Assembly (NCBI GenBank): GCA_018873225.1
Contig: JAEILZ010000010.1
Coordinates: 310,001 to 374,000, forward strand
Length of the DNA stretch: 64,000 bases
Origin: [Phialemoniopsis] sp. UDSM-2020
Taxonomy: Eukaryota; Ascomycota; Sordariomycetes; Thyridiales; Thyridiaceae
Direction: 5' to 3'
Below, one piece after another: positions 20,856 to 31,394 of this stretch. The notes under the pieces were generated by a model, which saw nothing but the letters and a program-made list of their open reading frames with translations, was not told the DNA's origin and did no database searches. A program made the position numbers and the translations under genes. The stretch's first letter is position 1. Every line of letters begins with the position of its first letter.

Positions 20856-22905
20856 TCAGTGATATTTGTTCTTCTCGGCGAGAGCATCATTCTCTAGGAA
20901 CACTTCAATCTTCTTGGTCATCTTTGACTCGATATCCTCGCACAAGAGAGCAAGAATGATGCCCACAACACCAAAAGCCATCGAGGCCAACGCAGCATTC
21001 CTACAACGAATGAAAGTCAGCAGAGAAAGGAATGCCCGAATAATAAGGAGTAGAACTTACCGTAATCCAAAAGCAGCAGCATGTTTATAAGCCGTTCCAA
21101 CTGCATCAATCACCTCCTGACTCACGCCAGGGATTTTGGACAATGCAGCAGCACCCTGCGAAGCTGCGGCGGCCACTTGAGCGACAAGGTTCTCTGGCAG
21201 TCCAGCATCGAGCGCCGCACGCGGGATAAGCTCAGCTCCCTTAGTGGCTATGCCGTTGGCAATCGCACTGGAGTAGCATGCTGCCGCAACTGCACCGCCA
21301 GCATAACGTGCCGTTCCAGCCAGACCACCCGAAACACCGAGCATCTCCTGAGGGACACCCAGCTGAGTGTAGGTCACGGACAGATATACCGACCAACCAT
21401 AAGAGGCCTGACATAGAGCGACGAAAGTGACAATGATTGCTTTGTTGTCAGGTGTAATCATCGCCAAAAGACTTCCCCAGAGGACGAGAGAAAACGTAGA
21501 GACCACCATCTGCCATTTCCAATGTCCAATCTTGTTGCCGAAGAAGGACAGCAGCATGGCACCGAATGGGATAGGCAAGCTGTTAGGCAGTGTAAGAAGC
21601 AGCTCTTCTGAAACAGATGTCGTGGGCCCGATATAGAAGGAGTCTGCACAGTTTCAAGTCAGTGTCAAGAGGCTATGAGACATATGGTTGGGTCAACTTA
21701 CTCAACATGGTAGGATAGATGACGGCAGTTCCGTAGAAGAATCCAACAAGAATGAAAGTAAGGAAGAAAGGCACTGTAAACTCCCGGCCGCGATGACTGG
21801 TGAAGATCTCAGGCGGGCACAATTTGTACTTGACGTGGCCAAATCTCTCCCATGCGCCAAACGCAATAATGACAACAAAACCAACACAGAGGCAGGCCAG
21901 GACCCTGGGATCAGTGCTGGGAATGTAAGAAGTGTAGACAATTCCCACCAGCACAAGGACGGCGCCGATAGTGAACAAGGCGCCACCGATCCAATCGAGG
22001 CCTCTGATAGCCTCCTTCCAGGGAATACCTCTCGGATGCTTGGGAGGGTCTGATCCGGGCAGAACTGTTAGTGAACCTTGATCATCAAGTCAAATAAGCG
22101 GGAGACTCACGGTAAAGGAAGAACAAGCCCACGGTAGCCACAACCTCCACGATGAAGCCAGCCCAGTAGAGGAACTTCCACGCGTCACCGGTATGCATGA
22201 TAGCATAACGACCAGCGATGGGTCCAATGACAATCATAATGTAGACGACAGCATCAGCCAGAACCACACCGATATGGCGGTAACGGTTCGGGATCAACTC
22301 CGGGACAGCAACGAGGGCAATGCCGCAGATACCGGAGCCTACGCCGTTGAAGGTCAGGCCGGCGATAAGCATAGATGTCGAGTTCGCCAGAGCACAAATA
22401 ATGTAGCCAATCGCAGTCAAGACGTTTGCCACAAGCAAGAAGTAGCGACGGCCAAAGAGATCCGAGTTGGCTCCGAATAAAAGGATCGAAACAGCGGCAG
22501 CAGTAGTGATACACGGGACAACCCAGGCGGCGAGCTCGGCTTGGCCGAATTTGGTCAGCAGCTGGGAGGCAATAGCTGCGGTCGTAGGCGTGGCCCTGCG
22601 AGGTTCATGAGATTAGCAGCTGGTCGATGCTAAGCAGCAAGTGGTCACTGTTAAGGCTTACCAGAAGGGACCACCGAATGAGAGGGCAAGGAACTAACAT
22701 GTCGTTAGCGAAAGCCTAGTTGAATCTCGCTGAGCATACTTCGACTTACAAAGATCGAGAACCATGCCTTTGCTGTAGTCCTCTCTTCTGCTGTTCCGTC
22801 AAGCTCTTGCTGCATCTCATTGGGCGGCGACACATATTTGTCGGTGCGAGCTTCGACCATCTCCACTTGGGACATCCCGGTGTCTTCTTGCTTGACCTCA
22901 GCCAT
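20856..22905 (-). CDS. MFS exporter, TRI12 (trichothecene efflux pump) family
   Basis: A plasma-membrane drug:H+ antiporter of 582 residues. Exons are 22905-22750, 22693-22662 (only 32 bases), 22595-22111, 22049-21702, 21643-21061 and 21000-20856; phases agree throughout. The cytosolic N-terminus is followed by many hydrophobic segments; the loop GANSDLFGRRYFLL is the MFS signature after TM2. YHPPKHPRGIPW and the C-terminal CEDIESKMTKKIEVFLEN...NKYH tail are typical of the TRI12 branch, which usually has 14 membrane spans. Family members export trichothecenes, other toxic metabolites or siderophores. Its position head-to-head with BVMO 2 suggests it exports the pathway product or a toxic substrate. 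Confidence 0.93.
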
Positions 22906-23536
22906 AATGAAAAGTCAGGAGTGAGCTGGAACACTAGGGGTTGAGTGCAGCAGAACAACTACTGATCAAAAGATGTTCGTAATGATCGACCGTTTTGGCG
23001 GCGGAGAGAGGGTCTTAATATCGACCCTGGGGGAGGCTTGAAAGTTAGTTTTTGTTGCTGATCAACAAGGTTGAGATTCCTGGCAGTACGACCCAGGGAG
23101 TGATCTTGATGGATGGCAACCTCCCCCGCAACTCCGCATCTACCAGATCCTGGGGAAATACTTCATGAGCTTGGCATCTAGATTCACGCACCGCCGCATT
23201 TCAAAGGGATGGTGTCTTCGCGGACATATTCACCGAAGCTAACAACCACGCCCCATATTTAGTGATACAAGTCCGGGGCCCACTTGCATGCATGAGACAC
23301 CATCGACGGAGCATCGCGGCGCCTTTACCGTGCACCGGCAGAAGTCTTGAGGTTGGGGGAGAGCAGGCGGTTTGAGAGACCGAGCATATCAGATGGGGAC
23401 ACTTCAAGCTTTGGCGTTGATAAAAATCAAGTAGTAACGACAGAATTACAGCATACAGTTCCGGCATAGAGTTCACATTACTGGTGCAGTGTTTTTAGGC
23501 TGCCTAGCTCCGAAGCTTCTCCCATCAATTTTCACA
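22906..23536. promoter_or_regulatory. Divergent promoter: MFS exporter / BVMO 2
   Basis: A 631-base shared upstream region. It contains GAGACCGAG at 23376-23384, the same nonamer as in the promoters at 12727 and 35446, and several CCG/CGG triplets. TGATCAA occurs twice (near 22963 and 23058). Confidence 0.5.
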
Positions 23537-25821
23537 ATGGTCTACCCTGGCCAGCTCAACTACGCCGACTTCGCGGCACCGTTCATTGGGAGGCCCATCG
23601 ACGACCCTGGGAGGAAGCTCCGAGTCATTTGTGTAGGAGCAGGGATCTCAGGTATCACCACCATTATCAGATTCAACGAGCATCTCGGTGAACACGTGGA
23701 AGTGCAAGTGTATGAGAAGAACGCAGGTAGGTATGACTGGCTCCAAATTCGCCTTGCACAAAGTGACTAATAGGCGTTGATGTTAGATGTTGGTGGCGTA
23801 TGGCTCGAAAACAACTACCCGGGCGTTGCCTGCGACATTCCCGCCCCTTGCTTCGCGTTCCTCTTCGAGGACAACCCGAACTGGTCGAGCTACTATGCTG
23901 GCGGTGGAGAGATCAACAAATACGTGCAAGATGTTGCGACCAAGTATCGCGTCAGGCGCTTCATCAAGTTTCGACATCTCGTCACACATGCTCAGTGGAG
24001 CGAAGAAAAGGGGACTTGGAGTCTGCGGATCTACGATGAAGTAAACGACAAGGTGACTTGCCACATCATCACTCAAAGGCTTGATCAGTGACTAATGTCA
24101 TGTCCCCAGACAATTAAAGATGAGGCCGAGGTGCTCATCTTGGCCACGGGTATGCTGAACAATTGGGAGTTCCCAAGAATTCCTGGTCTTCACTCGTTCA
24201 AGGGGCCAAACATGCACACGGCCAACTATGACCAGACTTTCGATCCCACAGACAAAGTGGTCGCCTTGGTTGGTGGCGGCTCTACTGGTGTGCAGGTGCT
24301 TCCACATATCCAGAAGAAAGCAAAGAAGGTCGACCATTATATGCGGTCACAGTAAGTAGAATTGAGGTCTTTCATTCTTAGGGCCAGAGATTTAACGACA
24401 AGCAGAAACTGGATCGCGCCTGTCGGGTTTGGAGCTGCTGAACTGGAGAAGAGAGGAAAACTAGCACAAGGGAACTGTAAGTGCATGTCAGAAAAGCAAT
24501 CCGAATAACCATTAACAAGGTTTCAGTTCTGTATCCCGACGAAGAGAAGCAACACTGGGCACAGCATCCACAAGATTATCACTCCTACAGGAGAAGCATA
24601 GAGGACGGCATCATGGCCTACATGGCGGAGGAGGGCTTCAAGTATGGCTCAGCGGAGCAGAAAGAGATGGATAACAACTTCAGAAACCATATGGTGAAGA
24701 TGTTGGAATCGCGACCCGAGATTCTCAAAACTCTTCTGCCGGACTTCCCACCTGGGTGCAGACGCTTAGTTCCAGGACCAGATTACCTTGAATCTCTGGT
24801 CCAGAGCAACGTCGAGTGGATTCCAGAGGGCATTCAGCGCGTCACAGAAGATGGCATCATCACATATGATGGCGCCATGCATAAGTGTGATGCAATCATA
24901 TGGGCGACGGGGTTCATTTGGTACGCGCACCTGAATGTAATTTCTCCCGGCGGATACACATGCTGACAGGGGTTCATTGCAGCGACTTCAGAAGTCGATT
25001 CCCCGTCATTGGTCGAGATGGCATATCATGGAACGAAGTCATGGATCCTGAACCAGAAGCGTATCTCGGCTGCATCGTCGACAAGATGCCCAATTGTTTC
25101 TTGTACTTTGGGCCGAATTGTGCTCCTGGTGCGGGCAATGCCTACCTCTGTTCCGAGTCTGAGTGTGAGATGATGATCTCATGCGTCAAGAAGATGCTTA
25201 GGGAGAAGATCAAGTCTATTTGTGTCAAGTAAGAAACCCCATGCCCTCATGCTGTTCATGCTGACAGTCAATTCTAGACAAGAAAGGGTGAAACAATACA
25301 CCGCACACGTGAACACCTACTTGAAAGGGACTATTTTCGGACAACCAGTATGTCCCACATCATATTATAGAATGCTATTTACTAACGGCTTGAAGTGCAA
25401 GTCATGGTTCAAGAGGGGCAACCCAACAGGCCGTAACATCGGTACGTGATGATATCTATTCAGTCTTTTGAGATCTTCCAGTCTAACAACTTCTTCAGCA
25501 TACTACCCCGGAAACTCTCTGAATCAGATGTACGCGCTTCGACACCCACGCTGGGAGGACTTCGATTACACTTACCTTGACGAACTGGAGAACAATCCGA
25601 TGGCCTGGCTAGGCAACGGCTACACTGTTGCGGACTACAACGGAAGTAGTAGGACGACATATCTGGACCCTGCCATGATTGATTACCCTCCAATTCCGGA
25701 GTCAGAAGGGGGTTTGGAAGAGTCTGACACCGAAGTGGAGAAGGTCGTGGTAAAGATGAATGGCGAGCTCGAAAAGGGGGCAATCTTGGTCAACCATGTC
25801 GTTCCCGCAGCTGCTGTTTAG
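23537..25821 (+). CDS. Baeyer-Villiger-type flavin monooxygenase 2
   Basis: A second FAD/NADPH monooxygenase, 615 residues, split into nine exons: 23537-23726, 23787-24052, 24110-24351, 24406-24476, 24527-24920, 24983-25228, 25278-25347, 25396-25441 and 25499-25821. All phases agree. It has the first Rossmann motif VGAGISG, VWLENNYPGVACDIPA, the fingerprint FKGPNMHTANYD with Tyr instead of Trp, the second Rossmann motif LVGGGSTG, and WATGFICDFRSRFPVIG. A late PCKSWFKRGNPTGRNIAYYPGN region is shared in type with BVMO 1. It has many more introns than BVMO 1 (eight against three), so the two are not a recent tandem copy. Head-to-head with the exporter; the substrate is unknown but expected to be a bulky cyclic ketone or methyl ketone. 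Confidence 0.92.
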
Positions 25822-26071
25822 GTAGCATATTACAAGGCTCTTGAATCATGTTGGGGGAGTGATTTCGGGAATTAGCAACAACTCTCAAGATAGAATAGTC
25901 GAACACCAGCGAGTATCCCATCAAGGTAGAATTGTTCAGTTTCAGATCAAGGTTTTCCTATAAGCTGTATAGACATCTCCTACCGATATGCAGAAAAGAA
26001 GATCATTCGTCAACACAGTCCCATCTACATGACCTCTAACGCCGGATACCCATGAAGCAAACAACGTACAA

Positions 26072-28422
26072 CTACAAGAAGTAGGATTCGAAAGAATTAA
26101 GTCGATCAAATTGAGCGCCTGCGGGCGGGAAGTCGAGGAATGGAAGGGACTGCAAGTCAATACTTGGAGTAGCCGTGGCAGTGAAGGAGAGTGGCGTTGG
26201 CAGATTCATGAATTGCCGGGCCGAGCCAGTAGGGTTGATTACCGCGTCCAGATTGAGCAAGCGTATCGCATGTTGAATGACCTTACGGACGCGCCGGGTG
26301 ACGACATGGCTCTTTTCGAGTTCATTGAGAGCGTTGAGACAGTTGCGAAGCGCTCCTAGTTGCCGCTCAAGCGTGGCTCCCGCTGCCGCCTTGCGCTCGG
26401 CGACATTGGCTAGCAGGGTCGTCGATGCCGTGGCGATGATGTGTAAGGCTATCCACGACATTGTGAGAACGCTGCCGTGCTGGTCGTGGTATTCTTGTAG
26501 GTATTGCGCGATGGAGCACGCATGGTCGATGCAGGTCTGCCGTGATATTTCGCTTGCTGAAGATTGCAACGATATCTCTTTGCCAAACTGGGCCAAGGGT
26601 CGGTGTAGAAGGATCATTGCTGCGGCATATTGCATGCTGTGATGCGCTCAGTATGTCGGCCTCACTGAATTTCTGGCAAGGAACTCACTGTAGAAGGAAG
26701 ACCGCTGGCGGCTGTTTTGGGTGGTAGTGTAGTGACGGGTCGAGCGAGGAGTGCCAGTGTTGAAGTCGTTGATCGACCTGTGTCATATGATGCCGAGGTG
26801 TGTGAACACCATTGCTTCTTCTGTGAGCTCAGGAAACCAAGTCAAGAAAGAGGAAGGCACTGAGTATCTGAGATGTACCACATACAGGATTTCGCATATA
26901 AGTCCAATGATCTCAAGAAGATCGGTCCAAGCGGCCGATAACTTCATGTCGTTGGAGACTTCAGTCTGACCTTCACCGGGGCGTCTGACATCTATGTCCT
27001 CAATCCTTACACACTGAGGTCGGCCAAGGTAAAGAGCCCATGCGCTAAGTACAGTCAGTCAACAAGACAACGATGCCCATAACGCGGCAAGTCTAGTACA
27101 TACCGGTCAAGATTGAAGCAACTCCAAAATGTAATTTGCCTAACTTCCACATCCAAAGTCGACAGGCTGGTGTTAAGCAGCTCGCTGTTGCTGTGTAATC
27201 CTAGTTCGTATGCCAACCTTCCCGCACCGCCTGATGACTATCAGTTGCAGTCCATCGAGAAGATCACGACTTACTCACCCGCATACATCCAACCCTTCGT
27301 GTCATGGGAAATGGCACAGTGCATCTCGCTGAGGAGTTGCAGCGACTGCGCAGTAGTAATCCCCGGGTTGTCCAACTCCGTCTCCAGTAGCTGGACACAT
27401 TTCCTCACTAAATACGGGGGGTCGTCTTCAGCATCATCCGCGAGTGCCAGAGCACGAAGGCCAGGCTGGTTCGATATCGCAGCTGCTCGGGTGAGGATAC
27501 AGTACAACAATAGAGTGCTGCAGTACTTGGTGTCGCCGTTCTCCATGTCTCGAAGGAACGCTGCGGCAAGTGATCAGTGGAAATCGGTTATGCTTAGCGA
27601 CACGCATGACGTACCTTCTTTGTGAATACTGGAGTGATGTTAGCGGAGGAAAGAAGTATACTTTTGAGTAGTGGTGCTTACCAAGGTAGGACCTGATGAA
27701 GATATGTCCAGTAAAGGTCGAGCAAATGGTTCTGGACTTCGAGGGGGAAATCGTCTTGCCAGACTGGGCAAGTCGTCCCGTTTGATTCCCGAATCAAGAC
27801 GGAGGACGTCACACTCTCTAACAGATGGAGGCTCGAAGTCGGGCCGAAGAATCGCAGTCTCCCGTCGCGATCGCTATTGAGCTGTCGTTGACCGCCACAA
27901 AGTCGCACGATCATGTTGTCAGACTTGGTAGAACACGACGCAGGCGAGAGGCTCTCGGACTGCTCCTCGGACATCCAGTCTGTGTAAGAATCGCCCGCAT
28001 TGTCGCTCATGAGGCAGAAGCTGCGGTGGTCTTCCAGTTCGGCTTTGAGACGAGCATTCTCGGCTTGAAGATCTTCGATAAGTTTGCGCGAGTGTGTGCG
28101 CCGCCGCTCATCGAAGTATGGGACATCGCATTCGGTCTGGAGCCTATGGCAGAGGCTACAGGCACTCGATCCACGAGGGCCCGGTCGACACTGCGCGCGC
28201 AGATGAGATGATCAGCCATTGATGTTGACGAAGATGCAATTCTCGTGCCCATACTTTGACCTTTTTCCGACGACAGCTCAAACAGGCTAGCTGTTTCGGC
28301 GCCTGGGACTGCTTTCTTCTGCTTCCCTCGTCCTCTCCGCGCTGGGTCTGTGGTGTGGCCTGCTGCTGGACTGGTGGCTCTCCAACAGGGGCAGGATCAC
28401 CAAACCAGGTGCTGGACTCCAT
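26072..28422 (-). CDS. Zn2Cys6 transcription factor 2
   Basis: A regulator of 651 residues in eight exons: 28422-28255, 28190-27682, 27628-27615, 27560-27279, 27230-27104, 27044-26886, 26820-26689 and 26636-26072. Exon 3 is only 14 bases and supplies IHKE of the motif VLPCIHKEAFL; all phases agree. The zinc cluster uses Cys 47, 50, 57, 67, 70 and 77 and is split by intron 1. A coiled coil (RKLIEDLQAENARLKAELEDH) follows directly. The fungal middle homology region is complete: GGAGRLAYELGLH, EVRQITFWSCFNLDRAWALYLGRPQCVRIEDIDVRRP and YAAAMILLHRP. It shares an 884-base upstream region with SDR 3, which holds a perfect CGG-N9-CCG palindrome. It is therefore a candidate controller of the pathway, possibly including itself. 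Confidence 0.88.
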
Positions 28423-29306
28423 CGGTATTCTGTCGCTTCGAGCAGTGCAGAGCAAGGCTTTTCTTTCTCCCCGTTGGCATATACGAGGGTCAATATTCGA
28501 TGATGGAACGCGGGCAGAGGTGAATTGGGTGGGAGTCTTCCAGGGGGACGACAAGGGGCGAACAAACAGTCACCCCGCATTTGGAGACGCCTTTTGCCTC
28601 AATCATGTGCTTAAGAGACGCTAATTGTGTTTACTATGGTGTCTAAACGACCGATCTGCTTTGGCCCAAACAGACTGCACCCACGCTATCTCTCTACCTG
28701 TAGTATCCGCTCAGGACCAAGCACCAAATGACTTCTTCTCAGAAACTTTGACGAAATATTTGATTGGAATGATTGATGACCGTATCCCGGGAATTCAGGA
28801 AACATGTTCACTTGCCTGCCCCCATGTTAGGTGGACCGAAGCAATCCGCATGTTGGGGCAGGTGGATGTGGACATCCGAGACCCCAGCTTTCCCCGCATA
28901 AGTCCTTCCGGCCTCCAGAAGGCCTCCACTTTTATTTCGGTCTTCAAGACCGAAAGTCGATCTCAGCTGATGGGAGCTAGATCAGGCATTGAACCAGGGG
29001 TGGTTCAAGCCAGGCACTAACGGTCTTTGCAGCTGAAGTGGCTGGCTACAGACTAGGAAGAATGTGAAAGCAAACCTCTATTCGAGCGGCATCAATTAGC
29101 GAAGGGCGCTGCTGCCGGGATGGAGCAGCGGGTGTACGTCCGCATGCTCCATTCAGGCGTGTAAAGATGATGCAGTACTCTTTACAAAGATGATTTTGAA
29201 GTATTGCTGATGATATCAGATACCAAGACACTCAATTCCACGTGGATGCTCGACACAGATTACACATCCTTGACCACCATTCACTCCTCCCTATTCGCCA
29301 GGTATC
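28423..29306. promoter_or_regulatory. Divergent promoter: transcription factor 2 / SDR 3
   Basis: An 884-base upstream region shared by two divergent genes. Besides the palindrome listed separately, GGCCTCCA occurs twice (28910-28917 and 28921-28928), forming GGCCT-N5-AGGCC just upstream of it. No gene is recognised in the interval. Confidence 0.5.
28935..28955. promoter_or_regulatory. Perfect palindrome of CGG-N9-CCG form, candidate zinc-cluster operator
   Basis: The arm TTTCGGTCTT (28935-28944) is followed by a single C and then by its exact reverse complement AAGACCGAAA (28946-28955). Inverted CGG triplets nine bases apart are the usual binding geometry of Zn2Cys6 homodimers. It lies about 350 bases before the SDR 3 start and about 510 bases before the regulator start. 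Binding is inferred. Confidence 0.55.
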
Positions 29307-30123
29307 ATGTCTACCAATCTCCAAGGCAAAGTTATCGCCTTGACAGGTGCCAGTGGCGGCATGGGTCTAGAAACGGCGAAGTTGCTGGCTGCCCGCGGCG
29401 CCAAAGTCTCCATGGCTGACATCCAAGAAGGCCCACTCATGGCCGCCGCCGACCAGATTCGACAAGCCGGCGGAGACGTCATGGCACGCGTTGTCGATGT
29501 GCGCAAGGAGAGTTCTGTCGACGCCTGGATCGAGGACACGGTGGCTCAGTTTGGCCCCCTGGACGGCGGTGTCAACTTGGCCGGCGTGCTTCCCCGGACC
29601 TTTGGGACGCACTCCGTCGAGCAGACCGACTCGAACGACTGGGACTTCGTGCTGGGAGTCAACCTGACCGGCGTGATGTACTGCATGCGCGCACAGCTAC
29701 GGCACATGAAGGACGAAGGCAGCATTGTCAACGCTTCCAGCGTCGCTGGTGTTCAGGGTTTCGAGAACAACGCCAGCTACGGAGCATCTAAGTTCGGCGT
29801 GATTGGGTTGACCAAATGTGCTGCTTGTGATGTCGGACCTACGAGAAGCATCCGCGTTAATGCCATTGCGCCGTAAGTATATGATAAAGATCGAAATGAC
29901 CATGTCCAACGGCCGACTAATGCTGTACAGTGGCACATTCAGAACTCCCATGTACGAAAGCGTCATCGAGGCCAGGAATGGCGTGGAAATGCCCACAATC
30001 CAGAAAATCAAGAGGGAAGGACAACCATCAGAGATCGCATCACTGGTCTGCTGGCTTATGTGTGACGAGAGCAAATACATCACTGGCACAGTCCAGATGA
30101 TTGATGGGGGCTGGATTTGTTGA
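29307..30123 (+). CDS. Short-chain dehydrogenase 3 (3-oxoacyl-ACP-reductase-like)
   Basis: A classical SDR of 252 residues. Exons are 29307-29872 and 29931-30123, with a 58-base intron containing GACTAATG as branch site. The nucleotide motif is TGASGGMG (residues 13-20), with MADIQ suggesting NAD use. NLAG replaces NNAG, Ser144/Ser145 sit in VNASSVAG, and Tyr158/Lys162 lie in YGASK. The C-terminus, GTVQMIDGGWIC, is the usual classical-SDR ending. It reduces or oxidises a small alcohol/ketone; the substrate is not predictable. It is head-to-head with transcription factor 2. Confidence 0.9.
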
Positions 30124-30403
30124 ATGTTCACTTCCCCATTCGACAATACTCGTCGTTTATATCGAGGCTCCATGGTTTGCAATCGATAGTATGACTACCA
30201 TAGGTCAAATACACACATCACAGATAGAGTATCTAGAAGTCCCATGTCCATATTAGGGGCTTACTATATCAAGCTCTAGTCTATCACGATCATTACTGAT
30301 ATGTGCCAGTACATAAGGTAGCTATTACTACACCCCAAGGTGCGGATATGTACTAGTGGTTGCGTTCTCCCTCAGAGGTACGATCATTGCCTGTGCTCGT
30401 GTC

Positions 30404-31014
30404 TTATGGAGTGCCATAGAGCATCACGTAGGCGCCCGAAATATCAGAGTTGAAGAATCCATTACCTTGGACCTTGTTGCCGTCGGCGCATTGGTCAACG
30501 ATCTGGTCAACCAAAAACGCAGCGTACAAGCTAATAGTAGTGGGTCAGCGAGGGTGATGCTTTGCAGAGTTCCCCATCTTATGTTGAGAAGGGATATACC
30601 GAGGGTTCCACTTACCAGGAAGCCTTGACGACGACCTTGCTATCGACGTTGCTAGCCAAGGCAGTGATACCACCAGCCTCGCATAAGACCGGCTGACCCT
30701 CCTTGCTCCCAAAGTTTGGGAAGGTGCACATCCCGCCTCTCTTGCGCAGCTGATTGGCACAGTCCTTGGCGGCTTGAACCTGGCAAGCCCGATAGACTGA
30801 TCAGATTGTGGAGCGCGGGAAGCGAGGGAGTATCCTGAAAGCAACGACTCAGGCCATCAGTACTTACCGGTCCCTGCTGGACCCAGATTCCTCGACAGGT
30901 TATGTTATTACTAGACCGCGTCTCGATTACGCCGGCACGAGCCTCCATGGGGACTGCAGAGGCGATGGGTGCCGAGGCCAGAAAGATGGCAGCGAGGGTC
31001 CAGGGAGATAACAT
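30404..31014 (-). CDS. Small secreted Cys-rich protein, weakly KP4-like
   Basis: A 145-residue protein from three exons: 31014-30868, 30779-30616 and 30530-30404. A clear signal peptide (MLSPWTLAAIFLASAPIASA) is followed by a short segment and a mature part with six Cys, enough for three disulfides. The order CRG near the start of the mature part, the CTFP and VLCEAGG segments, and a C-terminal half with an IVDQC segment ending in NSDISGAYVMLYGT recall the KP4-like secreted protein family. The similarity is weak and seen by eye only. Other options are an unrelated small secreted effector or surface protein. It lies between redox genes but has no obvious metabolic role and may simply be a passenger. 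Gene model is supported by in-frame splicing of the six Cys. Confidence 0.68.
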
Positions 31015-31394
31015 GGCGAAGTCAGGATTGGGGAAATGTCAAGTGAACGGACGAGACAGTGTCTCAAAAAGTCGAATATGACTAACAAAAACGAGTGACT
31101 GTATGAACGAATGACAGAGGGCGTGCAAGGCAGAACGCGTACCGGAAGCAGAAAGGGTGATTGTCAATGAGGAGCGCTGGTTTGCCTGCTTAAAAACACA
31201 ACGAAATATTGTGGGGATTTCCAGTTCAACAGATATCCCGTACCTGATGTCGCTTCTTGAGTCTCTGTGCAGTAAGGATCAACAGTCTTTGGGTCTCCGT
31301 GCGGCGATCTCATCTTCCCCCTGACGGGACCTCGCCTACAGTACAATGAGAGGATCATCCTCGCCGACATTCCGCGAGAGCATGCTATGCCGCA

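Noticed and set aside
17067..25821. The two BVMOs as a recent tandem duplication
   Set aside because: Intron counts and positions differ widely and the proteins differ through most of their length, apart from family motifs.
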